Shown: positions 52,723-61,619, numbered from the stretch's first letter. The stretch is DNA of 64,000 bases from DASUCS01 sp041166745 (GCA_041166745.1 JBEEGH010000034.1:62001-126000); one strand, 5' to 3'. The notes: a model not told the origin generated them from the letters alone. Numbers and translations: made by a program.

Positions 52723-54200
52723 GCCACGGCAACTTTCTCGCGAACGGGATTGGAGAACACCATCGCTTCGTCCTCGATGCCGCTCATCTTCAGCGACCGG
52801 TAGTCGCGGAGATAGCTCTGGTGGACCTGCCATGGGAACTTCGATCCCTGTTTCGGGAATCGGTCCGCCGCTCGGGTGACGTATCCGGAGGTGAGACCGA
52901 GCAGCGGCTGGGCGCTGACCGAGGCATCACTGTTGACGGGCACGCACTGCCGAAGGTCGGCGTCGTGCATGTGATTGAGCAACCGGGTGACGTAGTCGCA
53001 GGTGAGGTCGCATTTGAGCGTCCACGACGCGTTCGTGTACCCGACGGCCAGCGCGAAGTTCGGCACGCCCTCGAGCATCATCCCCTTGTAGGTCAGCTTG
53101 CTCGGCAGGTCGACGACCTCGCCGTCGACCGACGCCTCGATGCCACCGATGAACAGCAACTCGAGTCCGGTGGCCGTCACGATGACGTCGGCTTCCAGCT
53201 CGGTGCCTGACTCCAGCATCACGCCTTTCTCGGTGAACGACTCGATGTGGTCGGTCACGACTGATGCAGTTCCGGCCTTGATCGCCTTGAAGAGGTCGCC
53301 GTTCGGCACGACGCACATGCGTTGGTCCCACGGGTTGTACTTGGGTGTGAAATGGGTGTCGATGTCGTAGCCGCGCGGCAGCTGCACCTTCAGCGCGAAG
53401 CGCAGGAGGCGCTTTACGAGCCCGGGCCGGCGCCGGCTCAGCTGATACATCCCTTGCGTGGTGAGGGCCTTGAACCACCGAATGGCCTGACCGGACCAGC
53501 GCGCGGGGAGCACGCGGCGCAGCAGGTCGGCGATGGGGTCTTTGGCCGGCAGGGTCGTGATGTACGTCGGCGAGCGCTGGAGCATCGTCACGTGTGCGGC
53601 CGTCGTGGCCATCGAGGGAATCAGCGTGACCGCTGTGGCGCCGCTGCCGATGACGACAACGCGCTTGCCGGCGTAGTCGAGATGCTCCGGCCACGCCTGC
53701 GGGTGCACGATCGTGCCTTGGAAGCGATCCATGCCGGCGAAGTCGGGCTGATAGCCCTGGTCGTAGCGGTAGTAGCCACTGCACGAGAACACGAAGCCGC
53801 ACGTGAGCTCGACGGCTTCGCCCGTGTCGCTGCGTTCCGCAGTGATGTGCCATCGGGCCTCGTCGGTGGACCAGTCGGCGCTGATGATCCGATGGTTGAA
53901 CCGGATGTGTTCGTCGATGCCCGCCTCCGACGCGGTGTCCTTGATGTACTGCAGGATCGATTCGCCGTCGGCGATCGACTTCTCGCCGTCCCACGGGCGA
54001 AACGAGTAGCCGAGCGTGAACATGTCGGAGTCGGAACGGATGCCTGGATAGCGGAAGAGATCCCACGTGCCGCCGATGGCATCACGAGCTTCGAAGATGG
54101 CGTACGTCGCCCACGGGCATTTCGTCTGGAGGTAATGCCCGGCGCCGATGCCCGAAAGGCCCGCGCCGACGACGAGGACGTCGAGGTGTTCCACGATCAT
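52719..54200 (-). CDS. Flavin-containing Baeyer-Villiger-type monooxygenase
   Basis: A 493-residue FAD/NADPH monooxygenase. It opens with VVGAGLSGIGAGHYLQ, has GGTWDLFRYPGIRSDSD typical of the AlmA/EthA-like BVMO group, a second Rossmann motif VVIGSGATAVTLIPSM, and a central YQPDFAGMDRFQGTIVHPQAWPE segment. It inserts oxygen into ketones to form esters or lactones, or terminal alkane products in the AlmA-like group. The SDR follows with GTGA overlap and a PF10118 gene precedes it by 7 bases. Confidence 0.88.
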   Translation of the reverse strand: MIVEHLDVLVVGAGLSGIGAGHYLQTKCPWATYAIFEARDAIGGTWDLFRYPGIRSDSDMFTLGYSFRPWDGEKSIADGESILQYIKDTASEAGIDEHIRFNHRIISADWSTDEARWHITAERSDTGEAVELTCGFVFSCSGYYRYDQGYQPDFAGMDRFQGTIVHPQAWPEHLDYAGKRVVVIGSGATAVTLIPSMATTAAHVTMLQRSPTYITTLPAKDPIADLLRRVLPARWSGQAIRWFKALTTQGMYQLSRRRPGLVKRLLRFALKVQLPRGYDIDTHFTPKYNPWDQRMCVVPNGDLFKAIKAGTASVVTDHIESFTEKGVMLESGTELEADVIVTATGLELLFIGGIEASVDGEVVDLPSKLTYKGMMLEGVPNFALAVGYTNASWTLKCDLTCDYVTRLLNHMHDADLRQCVPVNSDASVSAQPLLGLTSGYVTRAADRFPKQGSKFPWQVHQSYLRDYRSLKMSGIEDEAMVFSNPVREKVAVA

Positions 54201-54207
54201 CCCGCCC

Positions 54208-55083
54208 TCACGCGACCGCGGTAGCGGTGACGAGTTTGTCGTTGAGCGTTCCGTACTCGCCGAACAGCTCCTTGCGCCACCGCTCGACCAGCTCGTTCGT
54301 GTCGCGATCGTCGGGATGGAAGTCGGGACGGTTGTAGTCCTTGAGCTGCTCCCACACGGCGCGACTCACGACCGGCGACTTGCGGAACTTCTTCCAACTC
54401 TTCCGAAAGTTGCCGCGCTTGTACGTGGCGCGATCCATCAACAGCGAGACAGAGACCTGGAAGAACATGCCGACCACGAACCCGTAGCGCAGCGCGTTCA
54501 TCGTCCAGACCCGCATGCGCTCGGTGCCACCGACCGCCTTGTAGACGTCGAATGCGACGGCCTTGTGCTCGGACTCCTCGAGTGCATGCCACACGAACAA
54601 CTCGCGCACGGCCTCATGGCCAAACTGCTCGCGAGTCTCCTCGTCGGTCAAGACGAGTTCCGCGAGCGTCGCGGTGAAGTGTTCGAGCGCAGCCGTGGCG
54701 GCGAGGTTGGCCTTCGCCGGCGCAATGCGCTCGCGCAGCTCGAGGCCCCACTTCGTGAACCGTTCCACCTGCTTGGTCGGGTAGCCGAGCTCGGCGAGTC
54801 GGTCGTTGAACGCCCGGTGCTCGCGCCCGTGCATCGCCTCCTGGCCGATGAAACCGGTGACCTGGCGCTTCAGCTCAGGGTCCGTGATCTGGTCACGAAA
54901 GTGGCGGACCGAGCGCACGAAGAAGTCCTCACCGTCGGGGAACACCGCCGAAAGGCCGGCCGCGACGTGACTGGTGACCAGGTCGCCGTTGCCACCGAAG
55001 TGTTTGGGGACGTCCTGCAACGACTCCTCGAAGGAGATCCGGCGGGTCGGAACCTTGCGCTGGGGGTTGCTCGTCTGCTCCAT
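54208..55083 (-). CDS. PF10118-type metal-dependent hydrolase
   Basis: A 291-residue helical protein with the family's metal-binding pattern: GQEAMHGREHRAFNDRL, ALEHFTATLAELVL and HALEESEHKAVAFDVYKAVGG supply Glu and His ligands like a diiron four-helix bundle. It is often found beside BVMO and SDR genes in actinobacteria that degrade alkanes or ketones. It is first in the three-gene run, divergent from a TetR gene with palindromic sites between. Exact reaction not known. Confidence 0.83.
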   Translation of the reverse strand: MEQTSNPQRKVPTRRISFEESLQDVPKHFGGNGDLVTSHVAAGLSAVFPDGEDFFVRSVRHFRDQITDPELKRQVTGFIGQEAMHGREHRAFNDRLAELGYPTKQVERFTKWGLELRERIAPAKANLAATAALEHFTATLAELVLTDEETREQFGHEAVRELFVWHALEESEHKAVAFDVYKAVGGTERMRVWTMNALRYGFVVGMFFQVSVSLLMDRATYKRGNFRKSWKKFRKSPVVSRAVWEQLKDYNRPDFHPDDRDTNELVERWRKELFGEYGTLNDKLVTATAVA

Positions 55084-55088
55084 AGTGT

Positions 55089-55123
55089 TACTGACAGTAG
55101 CATGATTTGAGAGATTTCCTCAA
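55089..55123. promoter_or_regulatory. Palindromic sites between PF10118 and TetR genes
   Basis: In the 66-base divergent gap lie TACTGACAGTA (55089-55099, perfect around a central A) and a second dyad TTGAG...CTCAA (55107-55111 and 55119-55123). Both fit operators for the adjacent TetR protein, with TACTGACAGTA overlapping the likely leader of the BVMO operon. Confidence 0.45.
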
Positions 55124-55149
55124 GTCCTCATTTCTGTTACACTCGTCAC

Positions 55150-55773
55150 GTGGCCACGACCGCCGAGAGCCTGCAGAGCAGAGGCCGATCCAAAGGCGCG
55201 CAGACGCGCCAGGCAATCCTCGACGCCGCCATCGTCCGCTTCGGCCGCGAGGGCTATCGGGCGACGTCGGTCGCCGACATCGCTCGCGACGCGGGCGTCG
55301 GCGGCACGGTCGCCTACGCGTACTTCGCGGACAAGGAGGCCCTGTTCCTCGCCGCGCTCGACGAAGATGCCGCCGCCGTCATCCACCTGGGGTTGGCGAG
55401 CGCGTTCGAGACACCCGATCTCGCCGACTGGCGTCAGACGCTGCTGTTCACGCTCGTCGCGGCCGTCGAAAGGCACCCTCTGGCTCGGCGTTTGCTGGCG
55501 GGACTCGAACCGGAGGTGACGGATCGGGTACTCGAGATCCCGGCCTTGACCGAGCTCCGCAAGGCCTGCGCCGCGAAACTGCGTGCACAACAGGTCGCGG
55601 GAACCGTTCGCCCTGACATCGATCCCGTCGCCATCGGAAACGGCATCGTCGCCATCATGCTGTCGCTCTTGATGTCCGTCGTGCAGCTCGGTGCTGAGGC
55701 TGCCGGTCCGTACAGCCGCGATGTCGCTGCCGTGTTCGAGGCCGCTCTCGACCTCACCCCGCCCCGCGCCTAG
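55150..55773 (+). CDS. TetR-family transcriptional regulator
   Basis: A 207-residue TetR protein. The helix-turn-helix is TRQAILDAAIVRFGREGYRATSVADIARDAGVGGTVAYAYFADKEALFLAALDED (residues ~15-65), and the ligand domain is helical (LLFTLVAAVERHPLARRLLAGLEPEV). GTG start at 55150. It faces the PF10118-BVMO-SDR operon, which it probably represses. Its stop overlaps the converging YkgJ gene by four bases. Confidence 0.88.
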   Translation: MATTAESLQSRGRSKGAQTRQAILDAAIVRFGREGYRATSVADIARDAGVGGTVAYAYFADKEALFLAALDEDAAAVIHLGLASAFETPDLADWRQTLLFTLVAAVERHPLARRLLAGLEPEVTDRVLEIPALTELRKACAAKLRAQQVAGTVRPDIDPVAIGNGIVAIMLSLLMSVVQLGAEAAGPYSRDVAAVFEAALDLTPPRA

Positions 55774-56342
55774 GTCAGGAACGCGTCGTGCATACGGATC
55801 GCGAGAACCGCATGCTGCGTCGCGTTGGTCGGAACGTCCGCCTCGGCTAGCAACTCTTTTCGGTCCCGGACGAACTGCGCGGCGGCACGCACGGCATCGT
55901 GCTTCACCACGTCGACCTCCGCCGGGAAGTCGAACCGCCACCGACGGGCTCGTTGCGCGATCGAGATCTGTTCCTCGTCGGGCTCGACACCGGCGGCCGG
56001 AAACACGCGGCAGTCGTAGGTGCGACAGGTCCGCGGGCGGTGCTCGTAGATCGAACACATGCCGTCGACCAGCATCGGACAATGGCCGTGTTCGTCGTAA
56101 CCGAGAACGACATGCCCTCGCGGCATTCGCGGCGCCGGAAACAACAGCTCGGTCGGGATTCGAGCGAGTGCCTCCGTCTCATCGGGCTCGACGTGGACGA
56201 ACTGCGACGACTTGCAGCAGGCCGTGCAACCGTCGCACGGCACCTGCGACTCCCCTTCACCGCGAAGAGCTCGCTCCATCCCAGCCAACCAGTCGGCGAA
56301 ACCGCCGGCAGACAACGGATCAGTTGCATCGCCGTCGGCCAT
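55770..56342 (-). CDS. YkgJ-family cysteine-cluster protein
   Basis: A 190-residue protein with the Cys-rich zinc or iron-sulfur signature of the YkgJ/CxxCxxCC family: VPCDGCTACCKSSQFVHVEPDE, then HCPMLVDGMCSIYEHRPRTCRTYDCRVFP. Eight Cys in two groups are typical. Its role is unknown; related proteins bind a metal cluster and may be oxidoreductases. Start ATG 56342. The PNPOx-like gene ends upstream on the same strand after 28 bases. Confidence 0.85.
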   Translation of the reverse strand: MADGDATDPLSAGGFADWLAGMERALRGEGESQVPCDGCTACCKSSQFVHVEPDETEALARIPTELLFPAPRMPRGHVVLGYDEHGHCPMLVDGMCSIYEHRPRTCRTYDCRVFPAAGVEPDEEQISIAQRARRWRFDFPAEVDVVKHDAVRAAAQFVRDRKELLAEADVPTNATQHAVLAIRMHDAFLT

Positions 56343-56370
56343 CGGTCCTCCAGAGGATCGCGAGGCTACG

Positions 56371-56799
56371 TCAGCCGGCGGCCTCGTTCCCGCCGACAAT
56401 GCGGCCGGTGATGAACGACGGTTGCAGCCGTAGCCACACGTTGCGTTCACCGGTTGCCCACGGCACGACCGGCAGAGCCTGAAGTCGCGCCAGATCGTTC
56501 GCTTGATACGCGGTCACCTCTTCGAGGCGACCGTTGACGAGCACGCTCCATCCCGACTGGCTGGCACGGTTGAAGCTGTCGACCTCGAAGGCGGCCGGGC
56601 CTTGCCCGACGTCGAGCCGCGAGCCGGACATGGTGCGAATGATGATCACATCGCCGTCGAGGGCGTAGTTGACCGGGAAGATCATCGGCGTCGCACCGAT
56701 CACGACGGCGATGCGGCCAATGACGTCCTGCGCGAGTAGCTGCTTGCATTCGTCGGAGCCGAGAACCTCGATACCGCTGTGCCTGCTGACGGTGCGCAT
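56371..56799 (-). CDS. Pyridoxamine 5'-phosphate oxidase-like split-barrel protein
   Basis: A 142-residue PNPOx-like flavin/F420-fold protein: VLGSDECKQLLAQDVIGRIAVVIGATPMIFPVNYALDGDVIIIRTMSGS, then AAFEVDSFNRASQSGWSVLVNGRLEEVT and a C-terminal RNVWLRLQPSFITGRIVG. It resembles nitroimidazole-resistance-type proteins and probably binds FMN or F420. Start ATG 56799 with GAGGAGG just upstream. Function unknown. Confidence 0.85.
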   Translation of the reverse strand: MRTVSRHSGIEVLGSDECKQLLAQDVIGRIAVVIGATPMIFPVNYALDGDVIIIRTMSGSRLDVGQGPAAFEVDSFNRASQSGWSVLVNGRLEEVTAYQANDLARLQALPVVPWATGERNVWLRLQPSFITGRIVGGNEAAG

Positions 56800-56927
56800 G
56801 ACGCCTCCTCGTGTGTCTGTGGTGTCTGACCCATCGTCACTCGGAGGCGCCCGTATCGGCAGGGCCAAAGGTCCCGACGAGAGCGGTCGACCGCCCCTGT
56901 CCTGACCGGGTGCCGAGCGCGAAAGTG

Positions 56928-57476
56928 ATGAACGGACAAGAGGAGCCGAGGACTGTGATCGCGACCGACCATCGCCTGCGCAACGGAACGGCTGTGGCCG
57001 TTCGACCGATCTCCCATTCAGACGCAGACCGACTCGTCCAGTTCCACGAGTCGCTGTCGACGGAGAGTCAGCGATCGCGGTTCTTCGCGATCCATCCGCA
57101 CCTGAGCACCACGGAGGTGGAGCGGTTCACGATCGTCGATCACACCGACCGTCAAGCGCTCGTCGCGGTCGTCGGATCCGAGATCGTGGGAGTCGCACGT
57201 TACGACCGAGTCGAAGGCACCGATGCCGAGGTCGCTTTCGTCACGCGAGATGACCATCAAGGTCTGGGCGTTGCGACATTGCTGTTCCACGAGCTTGTCG
57301 CTGCCGCCGGCGCTGCGGGAATCACGCAGTTCGTCGCGGAGACGCTGGCCGAGAACCACAAGATGCTCGACCTGTTCACCGCTACCGGACTCGTGACCAG
57401 TCGTCACTTCGCCCAGGGCGTCGTCACCCTGAGCATGCCGCTCCCCGACGTACCGGTTGCGCTCGACCCGGACTAG
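56928..57476 (+). CDS. GNAT-family N-acetyltransferase
   Basis: A 182-residue GNAT domain: LRNGTAVAVRPISHSDADRLVQFHESLSTESQRSRFF at the N-terminus and acetyl-CoA pyrophosphate loop RDDHQGLGVATLLFHELVAAAGAAGI, with AETLAENHKMLDLFTATGL in the C-terminal half. It resembles the acetyltransferase half of Pat-type protein lysine acetylases (M. tuberculosis Rv0998), but without a cNMP domain. Start ATG 56928. It converges on the SDR gene with a four-base overlap. Confidence 0.83.
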   Translation: MNGQEEPRTVIATDHRLRNGTAVAVRPISHSDADRLVQFHESLSTESQRSRFFAIHPHLSTTEVERFTIVDHTDRQALVAVVGSEIVGVARYDRVEGTDAEVAFVTRDDHQGLGVATLLFHELVAAAGAAGITQFVAETLAENHKMLDLFTATGLVTSRHFAQGVVTLSMPLPDVPVALDPD

Positions 57477-58306
57477 GAGAGTCCGAGTACCTGGCGACCG
57501 ATTTCGTGGTAGTCGGCGTAGGACATCGAATTCATGCCGCCGATGAAGAGCTCGGCATCCGCACCGATCGGATGGTGGATCGTGTCGGTCGGAAGCGTGC
57601 CGTCGGCCGCCGCGACGATGGCGGCGACGACCGGCTCGGGATCGGGCGCGTTGCCCATGCTCGTCCGGTAGAAGGCCTCCATGGTCTGGCGCATGCCCTC
57701 GTACGGACTGCCGGTGGGATCGGGCAACACGGCGTTGTCGACCACCGACGTGGCAAAGAACCCGGGCTCGAGGCACGCGACCGCGATCCCGAATCCCTCG
57801 AGCTCGGACAGGAGCGAGTCGCTGAGCGAACAGAGCGCGTGCTTGGTGGCGGAGTACGCCGACGTGATCGGCATGCCGTACATGCGCCCCGCGGTCGAAG
57901 ACACGTTGACAATGGTTCCGTGGCCCCGCTCACGCATCGAGGGGATCACCGCCCGGGCGCAACGAATAGGCCCGAGCAGGTTGGTACTGATGACCGCCAT
58001 CCATTCGTCATCGCCCAACTCCTCGATCGCGGCTGACGTGCCGCCGATGCCGGCGTTGTTCACGAGTACATCGATGTGGCCTTCGCGCTCGAGCACCTGC
58101 CCGAGGGCGGCGCGCACGCTGGCGTCATCGTCGACGTCGAGCGCTAGCACCTCGACATCGAGGCCCTCGTCGCTGACCAGCTTTGCGAGATCGCCCTTCG
58201 CCGGGTTCCGCATGGCCGCATAGACGCGGTCACCTCGACGTCCGAACGCGAGAGAGGAGTGGTATCCGAAGCCGCTGCTACAACCGGTGATGACGATCAC
58301 GCTCAT
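57473..58306 (-). CDS. SDR oxidoreductase
   Basis: A 277-residue SDR with TGCSSGFGYHSSLAFGRRGDRVYAAMR (extended, NADP-like), NNAGIGGTSAAIEELG, NVSSTAGRMYGMPITSAYSATKHALCSLSDSLLSELEGFGIAV with catalytic Ser, Tyr and Lys, and a C-terminal lid. It looks like 17-beta-hydroxysteroid or retinol dehydrogenase-type oxidoreductases. Start ATG 58306. Substrate unknown, no operon partner is obvious. Confidence 0.86.
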   Translation of the reverse strand: MSVIVITGCSSGFGYHSSLAFGRRGDRVYAAMRNPAKGDLAKLVSDEGLDVEVLALDVDDDASVRAALGQVLEREGHIDVLVNNAGIGGTSAAIEELGDDEWMAVISTNLLGPIRCARAVIPSMRERGHGTIVNVSSTAGRMYGMPITSAYSATKHALCSLSDSLLSELEGFGIAVACLEPGFFATSVVDNAVLPDPTGSPYEGMRQTMEAFYRTSMGNAPDPEPVVAAIVAAADGTLPTDTIHHPIGADAELFIGGMNSMSYADYHEIGRQVLGLS

Positions 58307-58355
58307 GGCAACATGGTCGCAGCTTCCTCGAGGCCCTGCCGGACGTCGCCGCGTT

Positions 58356-58781
58356 TCAGCCGCCGCTGTGGGCGCGCACCCGGTTGTTGCGCGGATTGTG
58401 CTCCAGCTCTACGAGGCCGAGATGCTCCAGAAGCGGCGGGACGTACATCGCGAAGCGGCCGCGGTAGCCCTTGCGGAGCCCGTACCAACCACTCACGGGA
58501 TTGTCCTCGGATCGGGCCCATGCCTCGAGCGTGCCGTCCTTGGCCGGCTTGTTCTCGTCGGCGCTACCGAGCTCCATCCAGTCCCCATGGTCGCGGAGCA
58601 TTGCAGGAACGTCGTCGAGGCATCGCGCCAAGTAACGCAGCTTCGTCGAGCCGACCACGCACACGAGCTCAGGCGGATCAGCCGAATCGTCCCGGTGCAT
58701 CTGATACTCGGCGGTGCCTGGCGGGGTGCGAAGAACCCACGGGTCGTCCGAGGTTCCGGATCCAGTCACGTTGGCGGTCAT
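58356..58781 (-). CDS. Hypothetical protein conserved in actinobacteria
   Basis: A 141-residue soluble protein. Notable parts are DDPWVLRTPPGTAEYQMHRDDSADPPELVCVVGSTKLRYLARCLDDVPAML and PVSGWYGLRKGYRGRFAMYVPPLLEHLGLVELEHNPRNNRVRA. The sequence looks like small actinobacterial proteins of unknown role (DUF6855-like); I do not assign a function. Start ATG 58781. It lies alone on the minus strand between the SDR and methyltransferase genes. Confidence 0.7.
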   Translation of the reverse strand: MTANVTGSGTSDDPWVLRTPPGTAEYQMHRDDSADPPELVCVVGSTKLRYLARCLDDVPAMLRDHGDWMELGSADENKPAKDGTLEAWARSEDNPVSGWYGLRKGYRGRFAMYVPPLLEHLGLVELEHNPRNNRVRAHSGG

Positions 58782-58856
58782 GCGGGTCGCTCCTTCGGTG
58801 GTCCGAGCAGTTTGGTGCAATGAACGGCCAGGATGTGGATCAGTCGAACAGGTGAC

Positions 58857-59696
58857 CTAGCCGCCCATCGTCTCCGCATCGTTGCGAGTGACGACGACCT
58901 CCAGGTACTCCGACGCGATCGCGAGCGATCCGCTCGCGTTGCGGTTGGCACCGACGGCCAACGCCACGAGCTGTTCGCGCAATGACGCCTGTCCGTCAGC
59001 GTCGAGCGCGGCCCAGGCTTTCACGAGCGGGCCGTAGTACGCCTTGAACGTCTCGAAGTAGTCCTCCGCCGAGCGAAAGCGGAACACGAAATGGCGGCGT
59101 TCGACGTCGACCTTGGCGTCAGCGCCGAAGAGCTGGTCGAGTCGGTCCTCGGTCCCCCACGCCAGCGGCGACGGCACGCCTGCGGGCGGCGGCACGTGCT
59201 GGCCGACGATCTTGAACATCTGGCCAACGAACCCCTCGGGCGTCCAGTTGGCGAGCCCGATGCAGCCCCCAGGTCGGCACACCCGGACCAGCTCGGCGGC
59301 GGCGCGCGCGGGATTCGGCGTGAACATCACACCGAATGTGGACAGGACGCAGTCGAAGGTGCCGTCGTCGAACGGAAGCGCCTCGGCATCAGCGACGCGC
59401 GTCGACAACCTCAGGCCGCCTGCTTCCGCGCGGATGCTCGCCCGCTCCAGCAGCGTTTCGACGTAGTCGGTCGCCGTGACGTCGGCGCCACGGCGGGCGG
59501 CCGCCAACGATGCATTGCCGTTCCCTGCGGCGACGTCGAGCACGCGCGACCCGGCGATCACGTCGACCGCCTCGCAGAGCGACTCGCCGACGATCTGCAA
59601 CGTGGTACCGATCACTGCGTAGTCGCCTGACGCCCAGGTTGCCTGCTGCCGTTGCTTGATCGCCTCGATGTCCTCGAGGCTGACGGTGGCGGTCAT
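58857..59696 (-). CDS. Class I SAM-dependent methyltransferase
   Basis: A 279-residue Rossmann-fold methyltransferase: motif I SRVLDVAAGNGNASLAAARRG, acidic loop ATDYVETLLERAS, motif IV FDDGTFDCVLSTFGVMFTPNPARAAAELVRVCRPGGCIGLANW. It is close to UbiE/Coq5-like or small-molecule methyltransferases. Start ATG 59696, GAGGAGG near. The acceptor is unknown. Confidence 0.84.
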   Translation of the reverse strand: MTATVSLEDIEAIKQRQQATWASGDYAVIGTTLQIVGESLCEAVDVIAGSRVLDVAAGNGNASLAAARRGADVTATDYVETLLERASIRAEAGGLRLSTRVADAEALPFDDGTFDCVLSTFGVMFTPNPARAAAELVRVCRPGGCIGLANWTPEGFVGQMFKIVGQHVPPPAGVPSPLAWGTEDRLDQLFGADAKVDVERRHFVFRFRSAEDYFETFKAYYGPLVKAWAALDADGQASLREQLVALAVGANRNASGSLAIASEYLEVVVTRNDAETMGG

Positions 59697-59803
59697 TGCT
59701 CCTCCTCATCCGATTCGGCCCCGCTCGGGGCTGGACCGATCATCCGCTCGTCGAGGGAACCGCCGCATCGGATGATTGCCCCATGAGCGGCGCTTGAACG
59801 GAT

Positions 59804-59819
59804 GGGGCATTCGCCCCAC
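59804..59819 (-). terminator. Possible terminator downstream of the ECF42 sigma gene
   Basis: TGGGGC (59804-59809) and GCCCCA (59814-59819) form a 6-bp hairpin with loop ATTC, 27 bases past the sigma stop. No U-run follows on the minus strand. A second GC-rich hairpin (59719-59732, GCCCC/GGGGC) and an 8-bp repeat ATCATCCG/CGGATGAT (59740-59747, 59770-59777) also lie in this 150-base gap. Confidence 0.3.
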
Positions 59820-59846
59820 GGGTGAAGACCGCCCGATCAAGCGAGA

Positions 59847-61064
59847 TCAGAGCGATCGGCGTTTGCTGTCGAGCAGGTCCTTCTCCGCGACGTTTGTCGT
59901 GAGGTCGTACGCGCGGTCGTAGGCGCGGCGCGCGTCGCCATGTCGCTCGAGCCGGACGAGTAGGTCGGCGCGAGTCGCGTGGTAGAGGTGGTAGTCGTCG
60001 AGTGCGAGCTCTTCGATGGCTGCGAGGGCGATGGCCGGGCCGTGCACCTCGGCAGCCGCGACGGCCCGGTTGAGCGCGACGACTGGGGTCGGCGCGAACG
60101 CGAGGAGTTGGTCGTACAGCGCGAGCACCTGGCGCCAGTCGGTGTCGACGGCCCTCACGGCATCACTGTGCACGGCGTTGATCGCCGCTTGAATCTGGTA
60201 CGGACCGGGCTGATTGCGCCGAAGGCAACGACGCACGAGGGCGTGCCCTTCGTCGATCAGATCGCGATCCCATGCTGTGCGGTCCTGGTCGGGAAGCAGG
60301 ACCATCGTTCCGTCGGGCTGCGTGCGGGCCGCGCGCCGTGCTTCGATCAGCAGCAGCAGCGCAAGTAGACCGAGCACCTCCGGCTCGTCGGGCATGAGCT
60401 CGGCCAACACGCGACCGAGTCGTAGTGCCTCCGCGCACAGGTCGGCGCGTATCAGCGCGTCGCCTTCCGTCGCGGTGTACCCCTCGTTGAAGATCAGGTA
60501 GATCACGGCCAGCACCGGAGGAAGGCGGTCGGGAAGCTCCGCCATCGTCGGGATGCGATAGGGGATCTTCGCGTCGCGGATCTTCTGCTTGGCACGCACG
60601 AGTCGCTTGGCCATCGTCGGTTCGGGCACGAGAAAGGCGCGAGCGATGTACGGCACCTCGAGTCCACCCAGAAGGCGCAGGGTGAGCGCGATCTGCGACG
60701 CCGGAGCGAGTGCCGGGTGACAGCACGTGAAGATCAATCGAAGACGGTCGTCCTTCATCTCGGGATCCGATTCAGTGAACTCGTCGGACTCGGAAAGGGC
60801 GAGTGCCTGAAGGTGACGGTCATGTCGGGAGGCCTCACGGCGAAGACGGTCGATCGCTCGATTGCGGGCAGTCGTGGTGATCCAGCCACCGGGGTTGGGG
60901 GGCACGCCGAGCTCCGGCCACCGCTCGCTCGCGACCACGAACGCTTCCTGAACCGCCTCTTCGGCGACATCGATGTCACCGAAGAGGCGAATCAGTGTGG
61001 CGATCACTCGACCGGACTCTTCGCGGAAGATTCGCTCGAGTGCGGCGTGGTCGACGGGCGGCAC
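59847..61064 (-). CDS. ECF42-type RNA polymerase sigma factor
   Basis: A 405-residue ECF sigma. Sigma-2 is LERIFREESGRVIATLIRLFGDIDVAEEAVQEAFVVASERWP with WITTTARNRAIDRLRRE; sigma-4 is QIALTLRLLGGLEVPYIARAFLVPEPTMAKRLVRAKQKIR. A ~200-residue C-terminal TPR-like extension follows, which marks ECF42. Start GTG 61064, 23 bases after the stop of the DGPF/YciI gene. ECF42 genes typically lie next to such DGPF genes and lack an anti-sigma factor, as here. Confidence 0.9.
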   Translation of the reverse strand: MPPVDHAALERIFREESGRVIATLIRLFGDIDVAEEAVQEAFVVASERWPELGVPPNPGGWITTTARNRAIDRLRREASRHDRHLQALALSESDEFTESDPEMKDDRLRLIFTCCHPALAPASQIALTLRLLGGLEVPYIARAFLVPEPTMAKRLVRAKQKIRDAKIPYRIPTMAELPDRLPPVLAVIYLIFNEGYTATEGDALIRADLCAEALRLGRVLAELMPDEPEVLGLLALLLLIEARRAARTQPDGTMVLLPDQDRTAWDRDLIDEGHALVRRCLRRNQPGPYQIQAAINAVHSDAVRAVDTDWRQVLALYDQLLAFAPTPVVALNRAVAAAEVHGPAIALAAIEELALDDYHLYHATRADLLVRLERHGDARRAYDRAYDLTTNVAEKDLLDSKRRSL

Positions 61065-61087
61065 GGAGACGGTCGTCGATCGTCCGC

Positions 61088-61447
61088 TCAGGCGTCGGGC
61101 TCGTCTTGGAAGGGCCGCACTTCGACCGGGCCCATACAGGCCGCCGACCCTTTCGTCGCCCAAGCGAGGGCGGCGTCGAGGTCGGGGGCCGTGATGATCC
61201 AGAACCCACCGAGGTGTTCTTTGGTCTCGGCGAACGGTCCGTCCGTGATCACCACGTCGGAGTCCTTGGCGTTGACGACGGTGGCGATCTCCGGCGGGTG
61301 CAGTCCACCGGCGAACACCCAGACGCCGGCGGCCTGGAGCTCGGCGTTGAAGTCGTCGACCTGCTTGAACGCCTTCTGCATTTCTTCTTCGCTCGAGGGA
61401 GGCAGTGCGTCAGGGCTGTGATGCACGGAGAGGAGGTACTGGGTCAT
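61088..61447 (-). CDS. YciI/DGPF-domain protein
   Basis: A 119-residue YCII-related protein with the DGPF signature (DVVITDGPFAETKEHLGGFWII). It starts MTQYLLSVHHSPDALPP and contains WVFAGGLHPPEIATV. Its family has a ferredoxin-like fold of unclear enzymatic function and is the regular partner or target of ECF42 sigma factors. Start ATG 61447. It is upstream of the sigma gene on the same strand, 23 bases away, so both probably share a promoter. Confidence 0.9.
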   Translation of the reverse strand: MTQYLLSVHHSPDALPPSSEEEMQKAFKQVDDFNAELQAAGVWVFAGGLHPPEIATVVNAKDSDVVITDGPFAETKEHLGGFWIITAPDLDAALAWATKGSAACMGPVEVRPFQDEPDA

Positions 61448-61534
61448 GGTCTGATCCTTACTGGTCGTGGGGGTTGGGTGGGCGGGGCACGATGCCCGCC
61501 TTCAGGAGGACTACGAACGACCAATGCCCCAGAG

Positions 61535-61612
61535 GACAGGCTCGAGAGAATTTCTCGCGCCCCAGCCTGTCGAACCCGATGGGCCGGAGGGCTCAGCCAC
61601 TCGGGACGTTCG
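61535..61612 (+). promoter_or_regulatory. Structured 5' leader of the HAF-repeat gene, possible riboswitch
   Basis: Two nested hairpins. GACAGGCT (61535-61542) pairs with AGCCTGTC (61564-61571), closing an inner CGAGA/TCTCG stem. CGAAC (61571-61575) pairs with GTTCG (61608-61612), enclosing CCCGA/TCGGG (61575-61579, 61601-61605) and TGGGCC/GGCTCA around GGAG. CTGTC at 61616-61620 could alternatively pair with GACAG at 61535. I match it to no riboswitch class that I know. Confidence 0.45.
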
Positions 61613-61619
61613 GCACTGT

